A stretch of DNA of 64,000 nucleotides from Bacteroides ovatus (GCF_001314995.1 NZ_CP012938.1:4030001-4094000), one strand, 5' to 3'. Counted from the stretch's first letter, positions 27,512 to 37,746 are shown. Numbers and translations are program-made. The notes: a model not told the origin generated them from the letters alone.

Positions 27512-30082
27512 TTATTTGGTCACTTTGTAAGTTCCACTTCCATAGTCCTTTGACTTCACCTCTCCGGGAAGGGTTACGGTAGCGGTAACACCCTTAGGAA
27601 TGGTGAATTCCCAAATCCAAGTGTCACCTTCGTATTTCCAGGCACTCTTGATGAGTCCGGCGGTGGAACGGTATTCGGCAGTCACATGTCCCAGTCGCTT
27701 GTCTGGAATGGGCTTCATGATGATATGCTTAAAGCCGGGAGTGGCAGGATCGGCTGCGATGCCGGCAACGGTTTCCCAAATCCATTCACATACACATCCG
27801 TAGGCATAATGATTGAAGCTGTTCATGCCGCGCGGTCCCATTCCCTTGTCTATCATATAACTGTTCCACCGTTCCCAGATGGTGGTGGCTCCGTTGTCCA
27901 CAGAATACAGCCAACTTGGGTTCTTACGTTGGAAGAGGAGTTCATAGGCAATGTCTTCCATGCCATTTTCCGTGAGGGTGGGCATGAGGATAGATGTGCC
28001 CAGAAATCCGGTCTGCAAGCAAAGATCGTGTTGTGCAAAGTTTTCGCGCAGGCGGTCTATCATCTTCGCTTTGGCTTCGCCTTCCACAAGCTGGTTCTTT
28101 AGGGCAAATAAGGCAGGAGTTTGCATGGTGTTGAGGATGGCGGTTTTGAAAGTGCCGTCCTCGTTGAGGAAGTTCTCTTTGATGTATGCCTTTGCCGAAT
28201 CGGCCATTTGCTGGTACTTGGCGGCATCGCGACCAGTGGCGGCAGCCATATCCCGCATCATGAAAGCATCTATCACCCAGTAAGAAGCGCTCAAATAGTT
28301 CCAATAGCTGACGGCATCAGGAAGCGGGCCTTGGGGAGAGAAAGCGAGTCCGCTACAACTTTCCAGTGGTTCGTAGCTCAACCAGTCAGCCCATTGGTAG
28401 TTGCCGTTCTCACCGCAGAGAGTCTCGTGATTATACTTGGTGTCGTTGATGTGGTTCATAAACAGGTCCATGGCGTTCCAGCTCTCTTCAATAATTTGCG
28501 TGTCACCGAATTGCTTCCATACCGTCCAGGGCACAATGATTCCGGCATCGGCCCAACCCAAACGCATTTTCTCATCACCGTATTGTGCCAAGGGAGCCAC
28601 TCCGGGGAATCCACCCAAACTGTTTTGAGTGTCGCGCATGTCACGCATCCACTTATGGAAAAACTTCATGGTGTTAGCAAAGAACGTACCGGTTTCTGCA
28701 AACACTTGTGTGTCTGCTGTCCAGCCCAGACGCTCGTCACGCTGCGGACAGTCGGTGGGTATAGACAGGTAGTTGGATAGCTGTCCCCAATAAGTGTTGG
28801 AGATGAGCTTGTTCACAAGGTCGTTGCCTGTGGTGATAGTGCCGGTCTCCAGTTCCTTTGCGATGGAAGTAACGGGGATGGACTTCAACGACTTGATGGC
28901 AACATTCCCGGTGGCAGTTATGGAGACATAGCGGTAACCGAAGAAGGTGCAGTGAGGATAATAGGCCACATAGTTATCTCCGCCAGCAAAGGTGTAATCC
29001 AGACGGATGCTGGTGTGGGGGATGCGCAGGTTTTCGCGATGGCAGCTTCCTTCCGGACCGTCCATGCCACGAATCTTGGCACCGTTGCCATCATTGAGCA
29101 GCTCTGCAGGAAGGCAGGTCAGCACCGTTCCCTCGGCGGCTTTGAATACGAAAGAGGGTACGCCGGCACAATTTTGTCCGAAGTCCACCACTAACGTCTC
29201 TCCCGGACTTACGGTCATCTCCGTACCCGATGCGAACTCACGGGCGATAATTACCTTACCGAACTCATTCTCCTTTGCTCCTTCTACATTCTTCCAAACG
29301 TATGCTTTGACAGGAGCGAGGGCGAGATCAGTACGCAGATAGACTTCCGCTCCGTCCGAAGGCAGGATGTCGCCGGAGAATTCTGTATTCTCTTCGGGGG
29401 TGGAAAGTTTGTCCACACATTCGTAGCCCATCGGCTCGCGTGCATCGTACTCTTCTCCGTCAAAGATACCGGCATGTTTCACCGGGCCGGCAATTCCGGC
29501 TTTCCAGTTTTTAAGGTCAGTACCGTAACGCTTTTTGCTTCCGTCAGAAAAAGTCAGTTCCAGTACACCACGGAAGGCACATTTCTTGCCTATCATGCCG
29601 TCATATCCTCCGGGGGTTATGATTTTGTCACCCCACCATCCCGGCGTCACCTGTACGGAAAGCATGTTCTCGGCGTTTGGCTTGGTACGGATGATGTCTG
29701 TAATATCATAGGTGAAAGAACGTTTGGTCTTGGCATAGTGTGTGAAGCCCGGTTTCAGAAATTCCCCGCCTACGGGTTTCCCATTCACATACAACTCGTA
29801 AACTCCCAGTCCAGCGGTCATCCACTTGGCAGAGACAATTTTCTGTTCGTTTTTCACGGTGGACACGAACCAACTCGCTCCATCGGCTGCGCGACCGTTG
29901 TTATGTCCTTTCACTACAGGGGCGTTTACTGCGGAAATCCATTTGGATTCGTTCCAGGCTGATGCTTCCAATGCGTCAGTACGTTTTCCGACTTCGGTTG
30001 CGTTTATCAGTCCGCTATTCGAGAAAAGCGCGAAAATCATTATCGGGATAAGATTCGCAAAACAATGAAGATTCATTTTCAT
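27512..30082 (-). CDS. GH78 alpha-L-rhamnosidase
   Basis: An 856-residue secreted enzyme with signal peptide (cleavage near INATE, residue 30). The N-terminal beta domains (about 45-400) resemble Bac_rhamnosid_N, including ASWFVSTV and ELYVNGKPVGGEFLKPGFTHY. The (alpha/alpha)6 catalytic domain begins with IPTDCPQRDERLGWTADTQ (about 438-456), whose DERLGW carries the family's general acid Glu; TTIWERWNSY (about 731-740) carries the second catalytic Glu. It releases terminal alpha-L-rhamnose from pectin or plant glycosides. The gene is alone, has a visibly higher G+C content than its neighbours (sample lines 55-63 percent), and no SusCD lies beside it, suggesting acquisition as a single gene. 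Confidence 0.92.
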   Translation of the reverse strand: MKMNLHCFANLIPIMIFALFSNSGLINATEVGKRTDALEASAWNESKWISAVNAPVVKGHNNGRAADGASWFVSTVKNEQKIVSAKWMTAGLGVYELYVNGKPVGGEFLKPGFTHYAKTKRSFTYDITDIIRTKPNAENMLSVQVTPGWWGDKIITPGGYDGMIGKKCAFRGVLELTFSDGSKKRYGTDLKNWKAGIAGPVKHAGIFDGEEYDAREPMGYECVDKLSTPEENTEFSGDILPSDGAEVYLRTDLALAPVKAYVWKNVEGAKENEFGKVIIAREFASGTEMTVSPGETLVVDFGQNCAGVPSFVFKAAEGTVLTCLPAELLNDGNGAKIRGMDGPEGSCHRENLRIPHTSIRLDYTFAGGDNYVAYYPHCTFFGYRYVSITATGNVAIKSLKSIPVTSIAKELETGTITTGNDLVNKLISNTYWGQLSNYLSIPTDCPQRDERLGWTADTQVFAETGTFFANTMKFFHKWMRDMRDTQNSLGGFPGVAPLAQYGDEKMRLGWADAGIIVPWTVWKQFGDTQIIEESWNAMDLFMNHINDTKYNHETLCGENGNYQWADWLSYEPLESCSGLAFSPQGPLPDAVSYWNYLSASYWVIDAFMMRDMAAATGRDAAKYQQMADSAKAYIKENFLNEDGTFKTAILNTMQTPALFALKNQLVEGEAKAKMIDRLRENFAQHDLCLQTGFLGTSILMPTLTENGMEDIAYELLFQRKNPSWLYSVDNGATTIWERWNSYMIDKGMGPRGMNSFNHYAYGCVCEWIWETVAGIAADPATPGFKHIIMKPIPDKRLGHVTAEYRSTAGLIKSAWKYEGDTWIWEFTIPKGVTATVTLPGEVKSKDYGSGTYKVTK

Positions 30083-30153
30083 ACTTATATGTATTTTTTA
30101 GTATTAAAAGATTAACTTAGAAATACTGTTTTAGTTTTACGGGGCTTGCACAA

Positions 30154-30161
30154 CAAAATTA
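30154..30161 (-). promoter_or_regulatory. -7 box of the GH78 gene
   Basis: CAAAATTA reads TAATTTTG on the minus strand, matching TAnnTTTG, 72 bases before the rhamnosidase ATG. No clear -33 box. Confidence 0.5.
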
Positions 30162-30481
30162 CAGAATTATATGATATGACAGACGATTTCTGCATTTTTT
30201 TTGACTCAATGATGGTTTCTATTCAATCCGGAACTGACTCATAAGTCCGATCTGATTGAACAGACGACAGGAGCTTTGTACATTGAATGATCGATTATCG
30301 AGCAAAACAATGACATATTGTAAAATAATATAATCAATACACTCATTCAGTATATTGTAGAAATTATTTATTAAAGAAGAAAAAAAGATGCCGGTTATTC
30401 ATTGCAATCATTCTTTCTTCTTTACACGAAACCCTCGAAATCGAATAAACTCTATTCAAGTTTTTAATAAATAACGAAGAG

Positions 30482-30516
30482 GTTTATTATAAACGGTATC
30501 CAAGTTTATTATAAAC
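30482..30516. repeat. Two identical 13-bp palindromes 22 bp apart
   Basis: GTTTATTATAAAC occurs at 30482-30494 and 30504-30516. Each is a palindrome around a central T, and the start-to-start distance of 22 bp is two helical turns, putting both on the same DNA face. This is typical of cooperative repressor or activator sites. The target could be GH78 or leuS. Confidence 0.55.
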
Positions 30517-30563
30517 TCTTTTTTGACACTTTCAATACCTAAAATAGAATTATTGCAACAAAA

Positions 30564-30595
30564 ATGGGCAAGAACTTTCACAGTTTCTTGCCCAT
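30564..30595. repeat. 11-bp perfect hairpin
   Basis: ATGGGCAAGAA (30564-30574) and TTCTTGCCCAT (30585-30595) pair perfectly around 10 bases. No T-run follows on either strand. It may be the 3' hairpin of an unannotated small transcript or a protein site. Confidence 0.5.
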
Positions 30596-30755
30596 TCGTT
30601 ATCCTCATTATGCAATTCGCATATTAACCTATTGAACTTTATGTAATAAAATTTATATATTTCATTGTTATTTCTTTATTATTATTGACCTCAAATATAC
30701 AAAATAAAAAGAAGAAAGTCAATAGGGAAAGCGTGGTTATCTGAAAATAAACACG

Positions 30756-30763
30756 TAAATTTG
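30756..30763 (+). promoter_or_regulatory. -7 box of leuS
   Basis: TAAATTTG matches TAnnTTTG and lies 54 bases before the leuS ATG. Confidence 0.5.
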
Positions 30764-30817
30764 TGCCTCGAATTAGAAATAACAGTATAAATCACTATAA
30801 ATAAAAACTTTATCACT

Positions 30818-33652
30818 ATGGAGTACAATTTCAGAGAAATTGAAAAGAAGTGGCAGAAAAGGTGGGTAGAAGAGAAAACCTACCAAGTTACGGAAGATGA
30901 TTCGAAGCAAAAATTTTATGTACTAAACATGTTTCCTTACCCATCAGGAGCTGGTCTACACGTAGGTCATCCGCTGGGATACATTGCTTCGGATATTTAC
31001 GCCCGTTACAAACGACTGCAGGGCTTCAATGTACTCAACCCAATGGGATATGACGCTTACGGTTTGCCGGCAGAACAATATGCTATCCAGACCGGACAGC
31101 ATCCTGCTATCACTACCGTCAACAATATCAACCGCTACCGCGAGCAGTTGGACAAAATAGGTTTCTCTTTCGACTGGAACCGTGAAATCCGTACTTGCGA
31201 CCCGGAATATTATCATTGGACCCAATGGGCCTTCCAAAAAATGTTCAACAGCTATTATTGTAACGATGAACAGGAAGCCCGTCCTATCGAAGAACTGGAA
31301 AAAGCCTTCGCCATCTACGGAAACGAAGGACTCAATGCCGCTTGCAGCGAAGATATCAGCTTTACTGCCGAAGAGTGGAACGCCAAAAGCGAAAAAGAAA
31401 AGCAGGAAATCCTGATGAACTATCGTATCGCTTATCTGGGTGAAACAATGGTAAACTGGTGTGCCGAATTAGGAACTGTACTGGCTAACGACGAGGTAGT
31501 AGACGGAGTCAGCGAACGTGGCGGTTTTCCTGTTATCCAGAAGAAAATGCGCCAATGGTGTCTGCGTGTATCTGCGTATGCACAACGCTTGCTTGATGGA
31601 TTGGACACGATCGAATGGACAGATTCTCTGAAAGAAACCCAAAGAAACTGGATCGGACGTTCGGAAGGTGCCGAAGTGCAATTCAAAGTAAAAGACAGTG
31701 ACCTCGAATTCACTATTTTTACCACTCGTGCAGATACCATGTTCGGTGTTACCTTTATGGTATTGGCTCCGGAAAGTGAATTGGTGGCACAGTTAACGAC
31801 TCCTGAACAAAAAGCAGAAGTAGACGCCTACCTCGATCGTACCAAAAAACGTACGGAACGCGAACGTATTGCCGACCGTAGTGTTACCGGTGTGTTCAGT
31901 GGTTCGTATGCTATTAATCCGTTCACAGGTGAAGCAGTGCCTGTATGGATCAGCGATTACGTACTGGCCGGATACGGAACAGGAGCTATTATGGCTGTAC
32001 CTGCTCATGATAGCCGCGACTATGCATTTGCCAAACATTTCGGATTGGAAATCCGTCCGTTGGTAGAAGGTTGTGATGTTAGCGAAGAAAGTTTCGATGC
32101 AAAAGAAGGTATTGTTTGCAATTCTCCGCGTCTTGATGTCACTCCTTACTGTGATCTTTCATTGAACGGACTGACCATCAAAGAAGCGATAGAGACAACC
32201 AAGAAATATGTAAAAGAGCACAATCTGGGCCGTGTGAAAGTGAACTACCGTCTGCGTGACGCTATTTTCTCTCGCCAACGTTACTGGGGTGAGCCGTTCC
32301 CTGTTTACTACAAAGACGGAATGCCCTATATGATTGACGAAGCCAGCCTGCCGCTGGAACTTCCGGAAGTCGCTAAATTCCTGCCTACCGAAACAGGTGA
32401 GCCTCCATTAGGACACGCAACTAAATGGGCTTGGGATACAGTAAACAAATGTGTCATAGAAAATGAGAAGATTGACCATGTAACCGTCTTCCCGCTGGAA
32501 CTGAACACCATGCCGGGATTCGCCGGTTCTTCGGCTTACTATCTCCGCTACATGGACCCGCATAATCATCAGGCATTAGTTGATCCGAAAATTGACCAGT
32601 ACTGGAAAAATGTAGACCTATATGTAGGTGGTACCGAACATGCAACAGGGCACTTGATTTATTCTCGTTTTTGGAATAAATTCCTGTATGACATGGGTGT
32701 GTCTGTAATGGAAGAACCCTTCCAAAAGTTAGTAAACCAAGGAATGATTCAAGGTCGCAGTAACTTTGTATATCGTATCAAAGATACCAATACTTTCGTT
32801 TCACTGAACCTGAAAGATCAGTACGAAGTTACCCCTATTCACGTAGACGTAAATATCGTATCTAATGATATTTTGGATTTGGAAGCATTCAAAGCATGGC
32901 GTCCTGAATATAAAACAGCCGAATTTATCCTCGAAGACGGAAAATATGTCTGCGGATGGGCAGTTGAAAAGATGAGTAAATCTATGTTCAATGTAGTCAA
33001 TCCGGATATGATTGTTGAGAAATACGGTGCAGATACACTTCGTATGTACGAAATGTTCCTCGGCCCGGTAGAACAGTCCAAACCGTGGGATACAAACGGA
33101 ATCGACGGTGTACACCGTTTTATCCGTAAATTCTGGTCGTTGTTCTACAGCCGTACAGACGAATATCTGGTGACAGACGAACCTGCAACAAAAGAAGAAT
33201 TGAAGAGCCTTCATAAATTAATCAAGAAGGTGACTGGTGATATTGAACAGTTCTCTTACAATACATCTATCAGCGCATTCATGATTTGCGTAAACGAACT
33301 CTTCAACCTGAAATGTAGCAAAAAAGAGATTCTGGAACAGCTCGTTATCACTCTCGCTCCTTTCGCTCCACATGTCTGCGAAGAGTTGTGGGATGTATTG
33401 GGACACGAAACTTCCGTATGCGACGCCCAATGGCCTGCATACAACGAAGAATATCTGAAAGAAGATACTGTCAACTATACCATCTCTTTCAACGGAAAGG
33501 CACGTTTCAATATGGAATTTGCAGCAGATGAAGCTTCGGACGCTATTCAGGCGGCGGTATTGGCCGACGAACGTTCGCAGAAGTGGATTGACGGCAAGAC
33601 TCCAAAGAAAATCATTGTCGTTCCGAAGAAGATTGTAAACGTTGTAATTTAA
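30818..33652 (+). CDS. leuS: Leucyl-tRNA synthetase
   Basis: A 944-residue class I aminoacyl-tRNA synthetase that charges tRNA-Leu in the cytoplasm. The ATP-binding HIGH motif is HVGH (48-51) after the typical PYPSGAGL. The editing domain contains [13 protein letters not shown] and [18 protein letters not shown] begins at residue 718. The C-terminal anticodon-binding and LeuRS-specific regions are complete, ending [15 protein letters not shown]. It is somewhat longer than the roughly 860-residue E. coli enzyme, as is usual for Bacteroides. A large inverted repeat follows the stop codon before yitT. Confidence 0.97.
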   Translation: MEYNFREIEKKWQKRWVEEKTYQVTEDDSKQKFYVLNMFPYPSGAGLHVGHPLGYIASDIYARYKRLQGFNVLNPMGYDAYGLPAEQYAIQTGQHPAITTVNNINRYREQLDKIGFSFDWNREIRTCDPEYYHWTQWAFQKMFNSYYCNDEQEARPIEELEKAFAIYGNEGLNAACSEDISFTAEEWNAKSEKEKQEILMNYRIAYLGETMVNWCAELGTVLANDEVVDGVSERGGFPVIQKKMRQWCLRVSAYAQRLLDGLDTIEWTDSLKETQRNWIGRSEGAEVQFKVKDSDLEFTIFTTRADTMFGVTFMVLAPESELVAQLTTPEQKAEVDAYLDRTKKRTERERIADRSVTGVFSGSYAINPFTGEAVPVWISDYVLAGYGTGAIMAVPAHDSRDYAFAKHFGLEIRPLVEGCDVSEESFDAKEGIVCNSPRLDVTPYCDLSLNGLTIKEAIETTKKYVKEHNLGRVKVNYRLRDAIFSRQRYWGEPFPVYYKDGMPYMIDEASLPLELPEVAKFLPTETGEPPLGHATKWAWDTVNKCVIENEKIDHVTVFPLELNTMPGFAGSSAYYLRYMDPHNHQALVDPKIDQYWKNVDLYVGGTEHATGHLIYSRFWNKFLYDMGVSVMEEPFQKLVNQGMIQGRSNFVYRIKDTNTFVSLNLKDQYEVTPIHVDVNIVSNDILDLEAFKAWRPEYKTAEFILEDGKYVCGWAVEKMSKSMFNVVNPDMIVEKYGADTLRMYEMFLGPVEQSKPWDTNGIDGVHRFIRKFWSLFYSRTDEYLVTDEPATKEELKSLHKLIKKVTGDIEQFSYNTSISAFMICVNELFNLKCSKKEILEQLVITLAPFAPHVCEELWDVLGHETSVCDAQWPAYNEEYLKEDTVNYTISFNGKARFNMEFAADEASDAIQAAVLADERSQKWIDGKTPKKIIVVPKKIVNVVI

Positions 33653-33743
33653 AGTATTAAGTAATAAGTATTAAGTATTATCCGTAGCCGCTATCCCAAT
33701 ATATCCGCCAGGTTAATACTTAATACTTTATACCTAATACTTT
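33651..33743. repeat. Large imperfect inverted repeat between leuS and yitT
   Basis: A 30-base left arm (33651-33680) and a 30-base right arm (33714-33743), built from repeats of TATTAAGTA/TACTTAATA, pair at about 27 of 30 positions around a 33-base loop. The 15 bases next to the loop match perfectly. The left arm overlaps the last two bases of leuS. On RNA this would form a long hairpin separating leuS from the downstream genes. Confidence 0.65.
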
Positions 33744-33767
33744 AAAAATCCTATTACTTAAAATCCT

Positions 33768-34685
33768 ATGCATAAACTATCAAAAGCAGAAGTAATGAGA
33801 GAAGTGAAAGATTATATCTACATCACTCTCGGATTGATAAGCTATTCTTTGGGATGGGCTGCATTCCTGTTACCTTATCAGATAACTACCGGAGGAACTA
33901 CCGGTATCGGAGCTATTATCTATTATGCAACGGGATTTCCAATCCAATGGTCATACTTCATCATTAATGCAGTTCTGATGACCTTCGCAATCCGGGTATT
34001 AGGTCCAAAATTTAGTATAAAAACCACTTATGCTATTTTTACGCTGACTTTTCTGCTTTGGTTATTCCAGTTGGTGGTGAACAATTATGTAGAAGCACCG
34101 GATATGACGCCGGACGGTAAGCCGCTATTGCTCGGTACAGGACAGGACTTCATGGCCTGTATTATTGGTGCAGCCATGTGCGGTGTAGGCCTCGGTATCA
34201 CTTTCAACTACAATGGAAGTACGGGTGGAACAGATATTATCGCAGCCATCGTCAATAAATACAAAGATGTATCGCTTGGACGAATGATTATGATTTGTGA
34301 TGTATTCATTATCAGCTCCTGTTACTTTATATTTCATGATTGGCGCCGGGTTATTTTCGGTTTTGTCACCCTGTTTATTATTGGTGTTGTGCTCGACTGG
34401 ATTATCAACAGTGCTCGTCAATCGGTTCAATTCTTCATCTTCTCTAAGAAATATGATGAAATAGCCGACCGTATCATTAAAGACGCCGACCGGGGAGTAA
34501 CGGTACTCGACGGTACGGGATGGTACAGTAAAACCAATGTGAAAGTGTTGGTAGTACTTGCCAAGAAACGTCAGTCACTCGAAATTTTCCGTTTGGTAAA
34601 ACGCATTGATCCGAATGCTTTTATCTCTCAAAGTTCCGTTATCGGTGTGTATGGCGAAGGATTCGATAAGCTAAAAGTGAAATAA
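33768..34685 (+). CDS. YitT family membrane protein (DUF161/DUF2179)
   Basis: A 305-residue inner-membrane protein. Residues about 12-220 hold five or six hydrophobic segments including the YitT signature YQITTGGTTGIGAIIYYATG and the second repeat FNYNGSTGGTDIIAAIVNKY. The C-terminal cytoplasmic DUF2179 domain (about 220-305) contains GVTVLDGTGWYSKTNVKVLVV. Function of the family is not established; transport has been proposed. It lies between leuS and rdgB in the same direction, with about 48 bases to rdgB. Confidence 0.88.
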   Translation: MHKLSKAEVMREVKDYIYITLGLISYSLGWAAFLLPYQITTGGTTGIGAIIYYATGFPIQWSYFIINAVLMTFAIRVLGPKFSIKTTYAIFTLTFLLWLFQLVVNNYVEAPDMTPDGKPLLLGTGQDFMACIIGAAMCGVGLGITFNYNGSTGGTDIIAAIVNKYKDVSLGRMIMICDVFIISSCYFIFHDWRRVIFGFVTLFIIGVVLDWIINSARQSVQFFIFSKKYDEIADRIIKDADRGVTVLDGTGWYSKTNVKVLVVLAKKRQSLEIFRLVKRIDPNAFISQSSVIGVYGEGFDKLKVK

Positions 34686-34735
34686 GAACCGGTTGATAAG
34701 TAGTGAACAACCCTGTTAAAACAAAAAATAAGATG

Positions 34736-35317
34736 ATGAAACGCAAACTTGTATTTGCTACCAATAATGCTCATAAACTAGAAGAAGTAGCCGCTATCCT
34801 GGGAGATCAAGTAGAATTATTAAGTCTCAATGATATCGGTTGCCAAACGGATATTCCCGAAACTGCTGAAACACTGGAAGGAAATGCGTTATTAAAATCT
34901 TCCTATATCTACAAAAACTATCATCTGGATTGTTTTGCCGATGATACGGGATTGGAAGTGGAAGCCTTGAACGGAGCTCCCGGAGTCTATTCCGCCCGCT
35001 ATGCAGAAGGTGAAGGACACGACGCCCAGGCTAATATGCTCAAACTTCTTCACGAACTGGACGGAAAGGAAAACCGTAAAGCACAATTCCGCACCGCTAT
35101 TTCGTTGATACTGGACGGAAAGGAGTATCTCTTTGAAGGAGTGATAAAAGGCGAAATAATCAAAGAAAAACGTGGTGATTCCGGATTTGGCTACGACCCT
35201 GTATTCATGCCTGAAGGTTATGACCGGACTTTTGCCGAATTGGGAAATGATATCAAGAACCAAATCAGCCACCGTGCACTGGCTGTACAGAAACTTTGTG
35301 AGTTTCTGCAAAGCTGA
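34736..35317 (+). CDS. rdgB: Non-canonical purine NTP pyrophosphatase (RdgB/HAM1 family)
   Basis: A 193-residue cytoplasmic enzyme that hydrolyses dITP, ITP and XTP to monophosphates and keeps deaminated purines out of DNA. Motifs are [12 protein letters not shown] near the N-terminus, [14 protein letters not shown], the central [22 protein letters not shown] and [21 protein letters not shown], and ISHRALA at the end. The frame is open from a GTG at 34703, but the family sequence begins at [11 protein letters not shown], so ATG 34736 (or the ATG three bases earlier) is the better start. A purine-rich AAAAAATAAG precedes it. Confidence 0.94.
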   Translation: MKRKLVFATNNAHKLEEVAAILGDQVELLSLNDIGCQTDIPETAETLEGNALLKSSYIYKNYHLDCFADDTGLEVEALNGAPGVYSARYAEGEGHDAQANMLKLLHELDGKENRKAQFRTAISLILDGKEYLFEGVIKGEIIKEKRGDSGFGYDPVFMPEGYDRTFAELGNDIKNQISHRALAVQKLCEFLQS

Positions 35318-35348
35318 TTATACATACCCACTTAAAATATAAAACACA

Positions 35349-36191
35349 ATGAAGAAAATTACTTTGTTTACTTTACTTACGCTCCTATTGTGTACTTCGT
35401 GTGTAACAAAAAAGAAGTTCATGCTTGCAGAGATGGCAGCCACCGCAAGCAAAGACAGTCTGCAAGGGTTGTTGGATAACTCCCGCGAAGTTGGTAACCA
35501 GCTATCGGCACAAGTCAAAAACCTCTTGCGTGATACGACCAAGATGGGGAACAGTATCCGCCAGTATCAGAGTATGTTGAATGTCAACATGACTGAACAG
35601 GAAAAACTGAATGCGCTGTTGAGCCAAAAGAAAAATGAGCTGAACGAAAGAGAACGCACGATCAATGAATTGCAGGACATGATTAAGGCGCAGAATGATA
35701 AGGTACAAAACCTCTTGAGTAATGTAAAAGACGCATTACTTGGTTTTAGTACTGACGAGCTGACCGTTCGCGAGAAAGACGGAAAAGTATATGTAGCGAT
35801 GTCCGACAAATTATTATTCCAGTCAGGAAGTGCCCGCCTGGACAAACGTGGAGAGGAAGCTCTCGGCAAACTGGCCGAAGTACTGAACAAACAGACGGAC
35901 ATCGACGTATTTATCGAAGGACATACGGACAACAAACCAATCAATACTGTACAATTCAAAGATAACTGGGATTTGAGTGTGATCCGTGCCACTTCCGTAG
36001 TTCGTATCCTCATCAAGAATTACAATGTAAATCCTTTGCAGATTCAGCCTAGCGGCCGCGGTGAATATATGCCTATTGATGACAACGAAACAATAGAAGG
36101 AAGAAGCAAGAATCGCCGTACGGAGATTATCATGGCTCCGAAGTTGGATAAGTTGTTCCAGATGCTTCAAAGTTCGGAAGAATCCAAATAA
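35349..36191 (+). CDS. OmpA-family outer-membrane lipoprotein
   Basis: A 280-residue lipoprotein (lipobox LLCTSC, Cys18). Residues about 40-125 form a long coiled coil (for example LLSQKKNELNERERTINELQ). The C-terminal OmpA/MotB peptidoglycan-binding domain (about 145-265) has LLFQSGSARLDKRGEEAL, IEGHTDNKP and SKNRRTEI, the standard motifs with the Asp and Arg that hold diaminopimelate. It should tether the outer membrane to peptidoglycan. The gene is 31 bases after rdgB and ends at a strong terminator. Confidence 0.9.
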   Translation: MKKITLFTLLTLLLCTSCVTKKKFMLAEMAATASKDSLQGLLDNSREVGNQLSAQVKNLLRDTTKMGNSIRQYQSMLNVNMTEQEKLNALLSQKKNELNERERTINELQDMIKAQNDKVQNLLSNVKDALLGFSTDELTVREKDGKVYVAMSDKLLFQSGSARLDKRGEEALGKLAEVLNKQTDIDVFIEGHTDNKPINTVQFKDNWDLSVIRATSVVRILIKNYNVNPLQIQPSGRGEYMPIDDNETIEGRSKNRRTEIIMAPKLDKLFQMLQSSEESK

Positions 36192-36222
36192 AAAATAATT
36201 GATTCAATAATCAACAATAAAA

Positions 36223-36257
36223 AATCCTCTCGGTTAATAAACTGGGAGGATTTTTTT
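36223..36257 (+). terminator. Intrinsic terminator after the OmpA gene
   Basis: AATCCTC (36223-36229) pairs with GAGGATT at 36246-36252, extended by a few wobble pairs, followed by a T-run to 36257. The A-run upstream could also serve the minus-strand nadA. Confidence 0.8.
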
Positions 36258-36335
36258 ATCTTTAAAGAATTGAATTATTTTAAAACAGTTTCTAACTGTT
36301 ATTCATTCAAGAACAATAATAAAAACCAAATTTCT

Positions 36336-37274
36336 TTATAATCCCAACTTAGCCGAAATCTCCAACATCCGCTGAATCGGCTTCACTGCCTTCTTAGCCA
36401 CCTCCGGATCTACCGTTATTTCCGGTGCTTCATTCTTCAAACACTCATAGAGCTTCTCTAACGTATTCAACCGCATGAAGCTACACTCGTTACATCCGCA
36501 CGTACTATCGTTCGGAGGAGCAGGGATAAACGTTGTCTGCGGACACTTCTTCTGCATCTCATGCAAGATACCCGATTCGGTAGCCACAATATAGGTGTTT
36601 TCCGGATGATTCACTGCATACTTCAACAATGCTGCCGTAGACCCTACCACATCCGCCAGTTTCAAAACCGTACTCTTACATTCGGGATGTGCCAAGACCA
36701 ACGCTTCCGGATGCTGCGCTTTCAATTCCACAATCTTTTCAACAGAGAACTGTTCATGCACGTGACAGGCTCCGTCCCAAAGCAACATATTCCTGTTCGT
36801 AACAGAGTTGATATAATTACCCAAATTCCTATCCGGACCAAAAATTATTTTCTCATCTTTGGGGAAGCTTTCCACGATCTGCTTCGCATTGGTGGAAGTC
36901 ACCACCACATCTGTCACTGCTTTCACGGCAGCTGTCGTGTTGACGTACGAAATAACGGTGTATCCCGGGTGCTCTTTGACAAACTGTGCAAACTGATCCG
37001 CCGGACAACTGTCCGCCAACGAACAACCTGCCGCCATGTCGGGTACCAACACTTTCTTGTCCGGACAAAGCACCTTTGCCGTTTCCCCCATAAAGTGAAC
37101 GCCACACATCACAATAATGTCCGCTTCCGTTTTGGCTGCCCATTGAGCCAATGCCAAACTGTCGCCAACGTAATCGGCGATGTCTTGTATTTCCCCTTTC
37201 TGGTAGTAGTGTCCCAGAATGATTGCATTCTTTTCTTTCTTTAGCTCGTTAATAGCCTTTATGAGTTCATTCAT
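36336..37274 (-). CDS. nadA: Quinolinate synthase
   Basis: A 312-residue cytoplasmic iron-sulfur enzyme condensing iminoaspartate with dihydroxyacetone phosphate to quinolinate in NAD synthesis. It has the three-domain NadA pattern: GHYYQKGEIQDIADYVGDS, CGVHFMGETAKVL (first cluster Cys), ISYVNTTAAVKA, HPECK, and the C-terminal CGCNECSFMRLN with the other cluster cysteines. Length is typical. No nadB or nadC adjoins it in the window. The nearest -7 box on the minus strand is about 250 bases upstream, implying a long leader or another promoter. Confidence 0.96.
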   Translation of the reverse strand: MNELIKAINELKKEKNAIILGHYYQKGEIQDIADYVGDSLALAQWAAKTEADIIVMCGVHFMGETAKVLCPDKKVLVPDMAAGCSLADSCPADQFAQFVKEHPGYTVISYVNTTAAVKAVTDVVVTSTNAKQIVESFPKDEKIIFGPDRNLGNYINSVTNRNMLLWDGACHVHEQFSVEKIVELKAQHPEALVLAHPECKSTVLKLADVVGSTAALLKYAVNHPENTYIVATESGILHEMQKKCPQTTFIPAPPNDSTCGCNECSFMRLNTLEKLYECLKNEAPEITVDPEVAKKAVKPIQRMLEISAKLGL

Positions 37275-37523
37275 AATAATATTCTTATTTCTTTCCTTTT
37301 AAAAAAAAATCCTTTGTTAGTGATGATAGCCTGTTAATAATGTTAGCAAATAAATACGATTTCTCTTGCCAGATAAGTTATTAGTCCATACTTCTGCTTT
37401 ATGAGTCGGTTATGAACTGATGTAAAGGGCAAGATATCCTATCCTACTTGCTTCATTATCAATGAAAGCATCGTTAAATGCCGTCAAATGGAAGTTTGCT
37501 ATTAACTCCCTGTTGATAAAGTG

Positions 37524-37531
37524 CAAAGTTA
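37524..37531 (-). promoter_or_regulatory. Candidate -7 box for nadA
   Basis: CAAAGTTA reads TAACTTTG on the minus strand. It is 250 bases before the nadA start, so the leader would be unusually long. Confidence 0.35.
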
Positions 37532-37738
37532 AAAACTTTATGGATATAAACAGGTAGATAAGTGCTGAAAAATATGTTTATGTCTGTGTAGAAAGTTTTG
37601 GGTTAGTTTTTTGGAATGTTCATAATGAAGGCCTCTTATATCTTCTTTTGAATAATGCAAGAATTATTTTTCAAAATCTTTGCCGATAGTTTTGACAGGT
37701 TTTAAACCGTTATCAACACCTTGTTAACTGAAAAGAAT

Positions 37739-37746
37739 TACCTTTG
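37739..37746 (+). promoter_or_regulatory. -7 box for the TrmH-family gene
   Basis: TACCTTTG matches TAnnTTTG and sits 30 bases before the ATG at 37777. Confidence 0.55.

Larger units (their letters stand above)
30083..30817. other. Long divergent intergenic region between GH78 and leuS
   Basis: 735 bp of A/T-rich DNA with no gene. It holds -7 boxes for both flanking genes, two identical 13-bp palindromes and an 11-bp stem hairpin, all listed separately. Confidence 0.6.

Noticed and set aside
30564..30595. Intrinsic terminator of an unseen gene
   Set aside because: The 11-bp stem is perfect but lacks a T-run on both strands, and no gene ends nearby; kept only as a hairpin.
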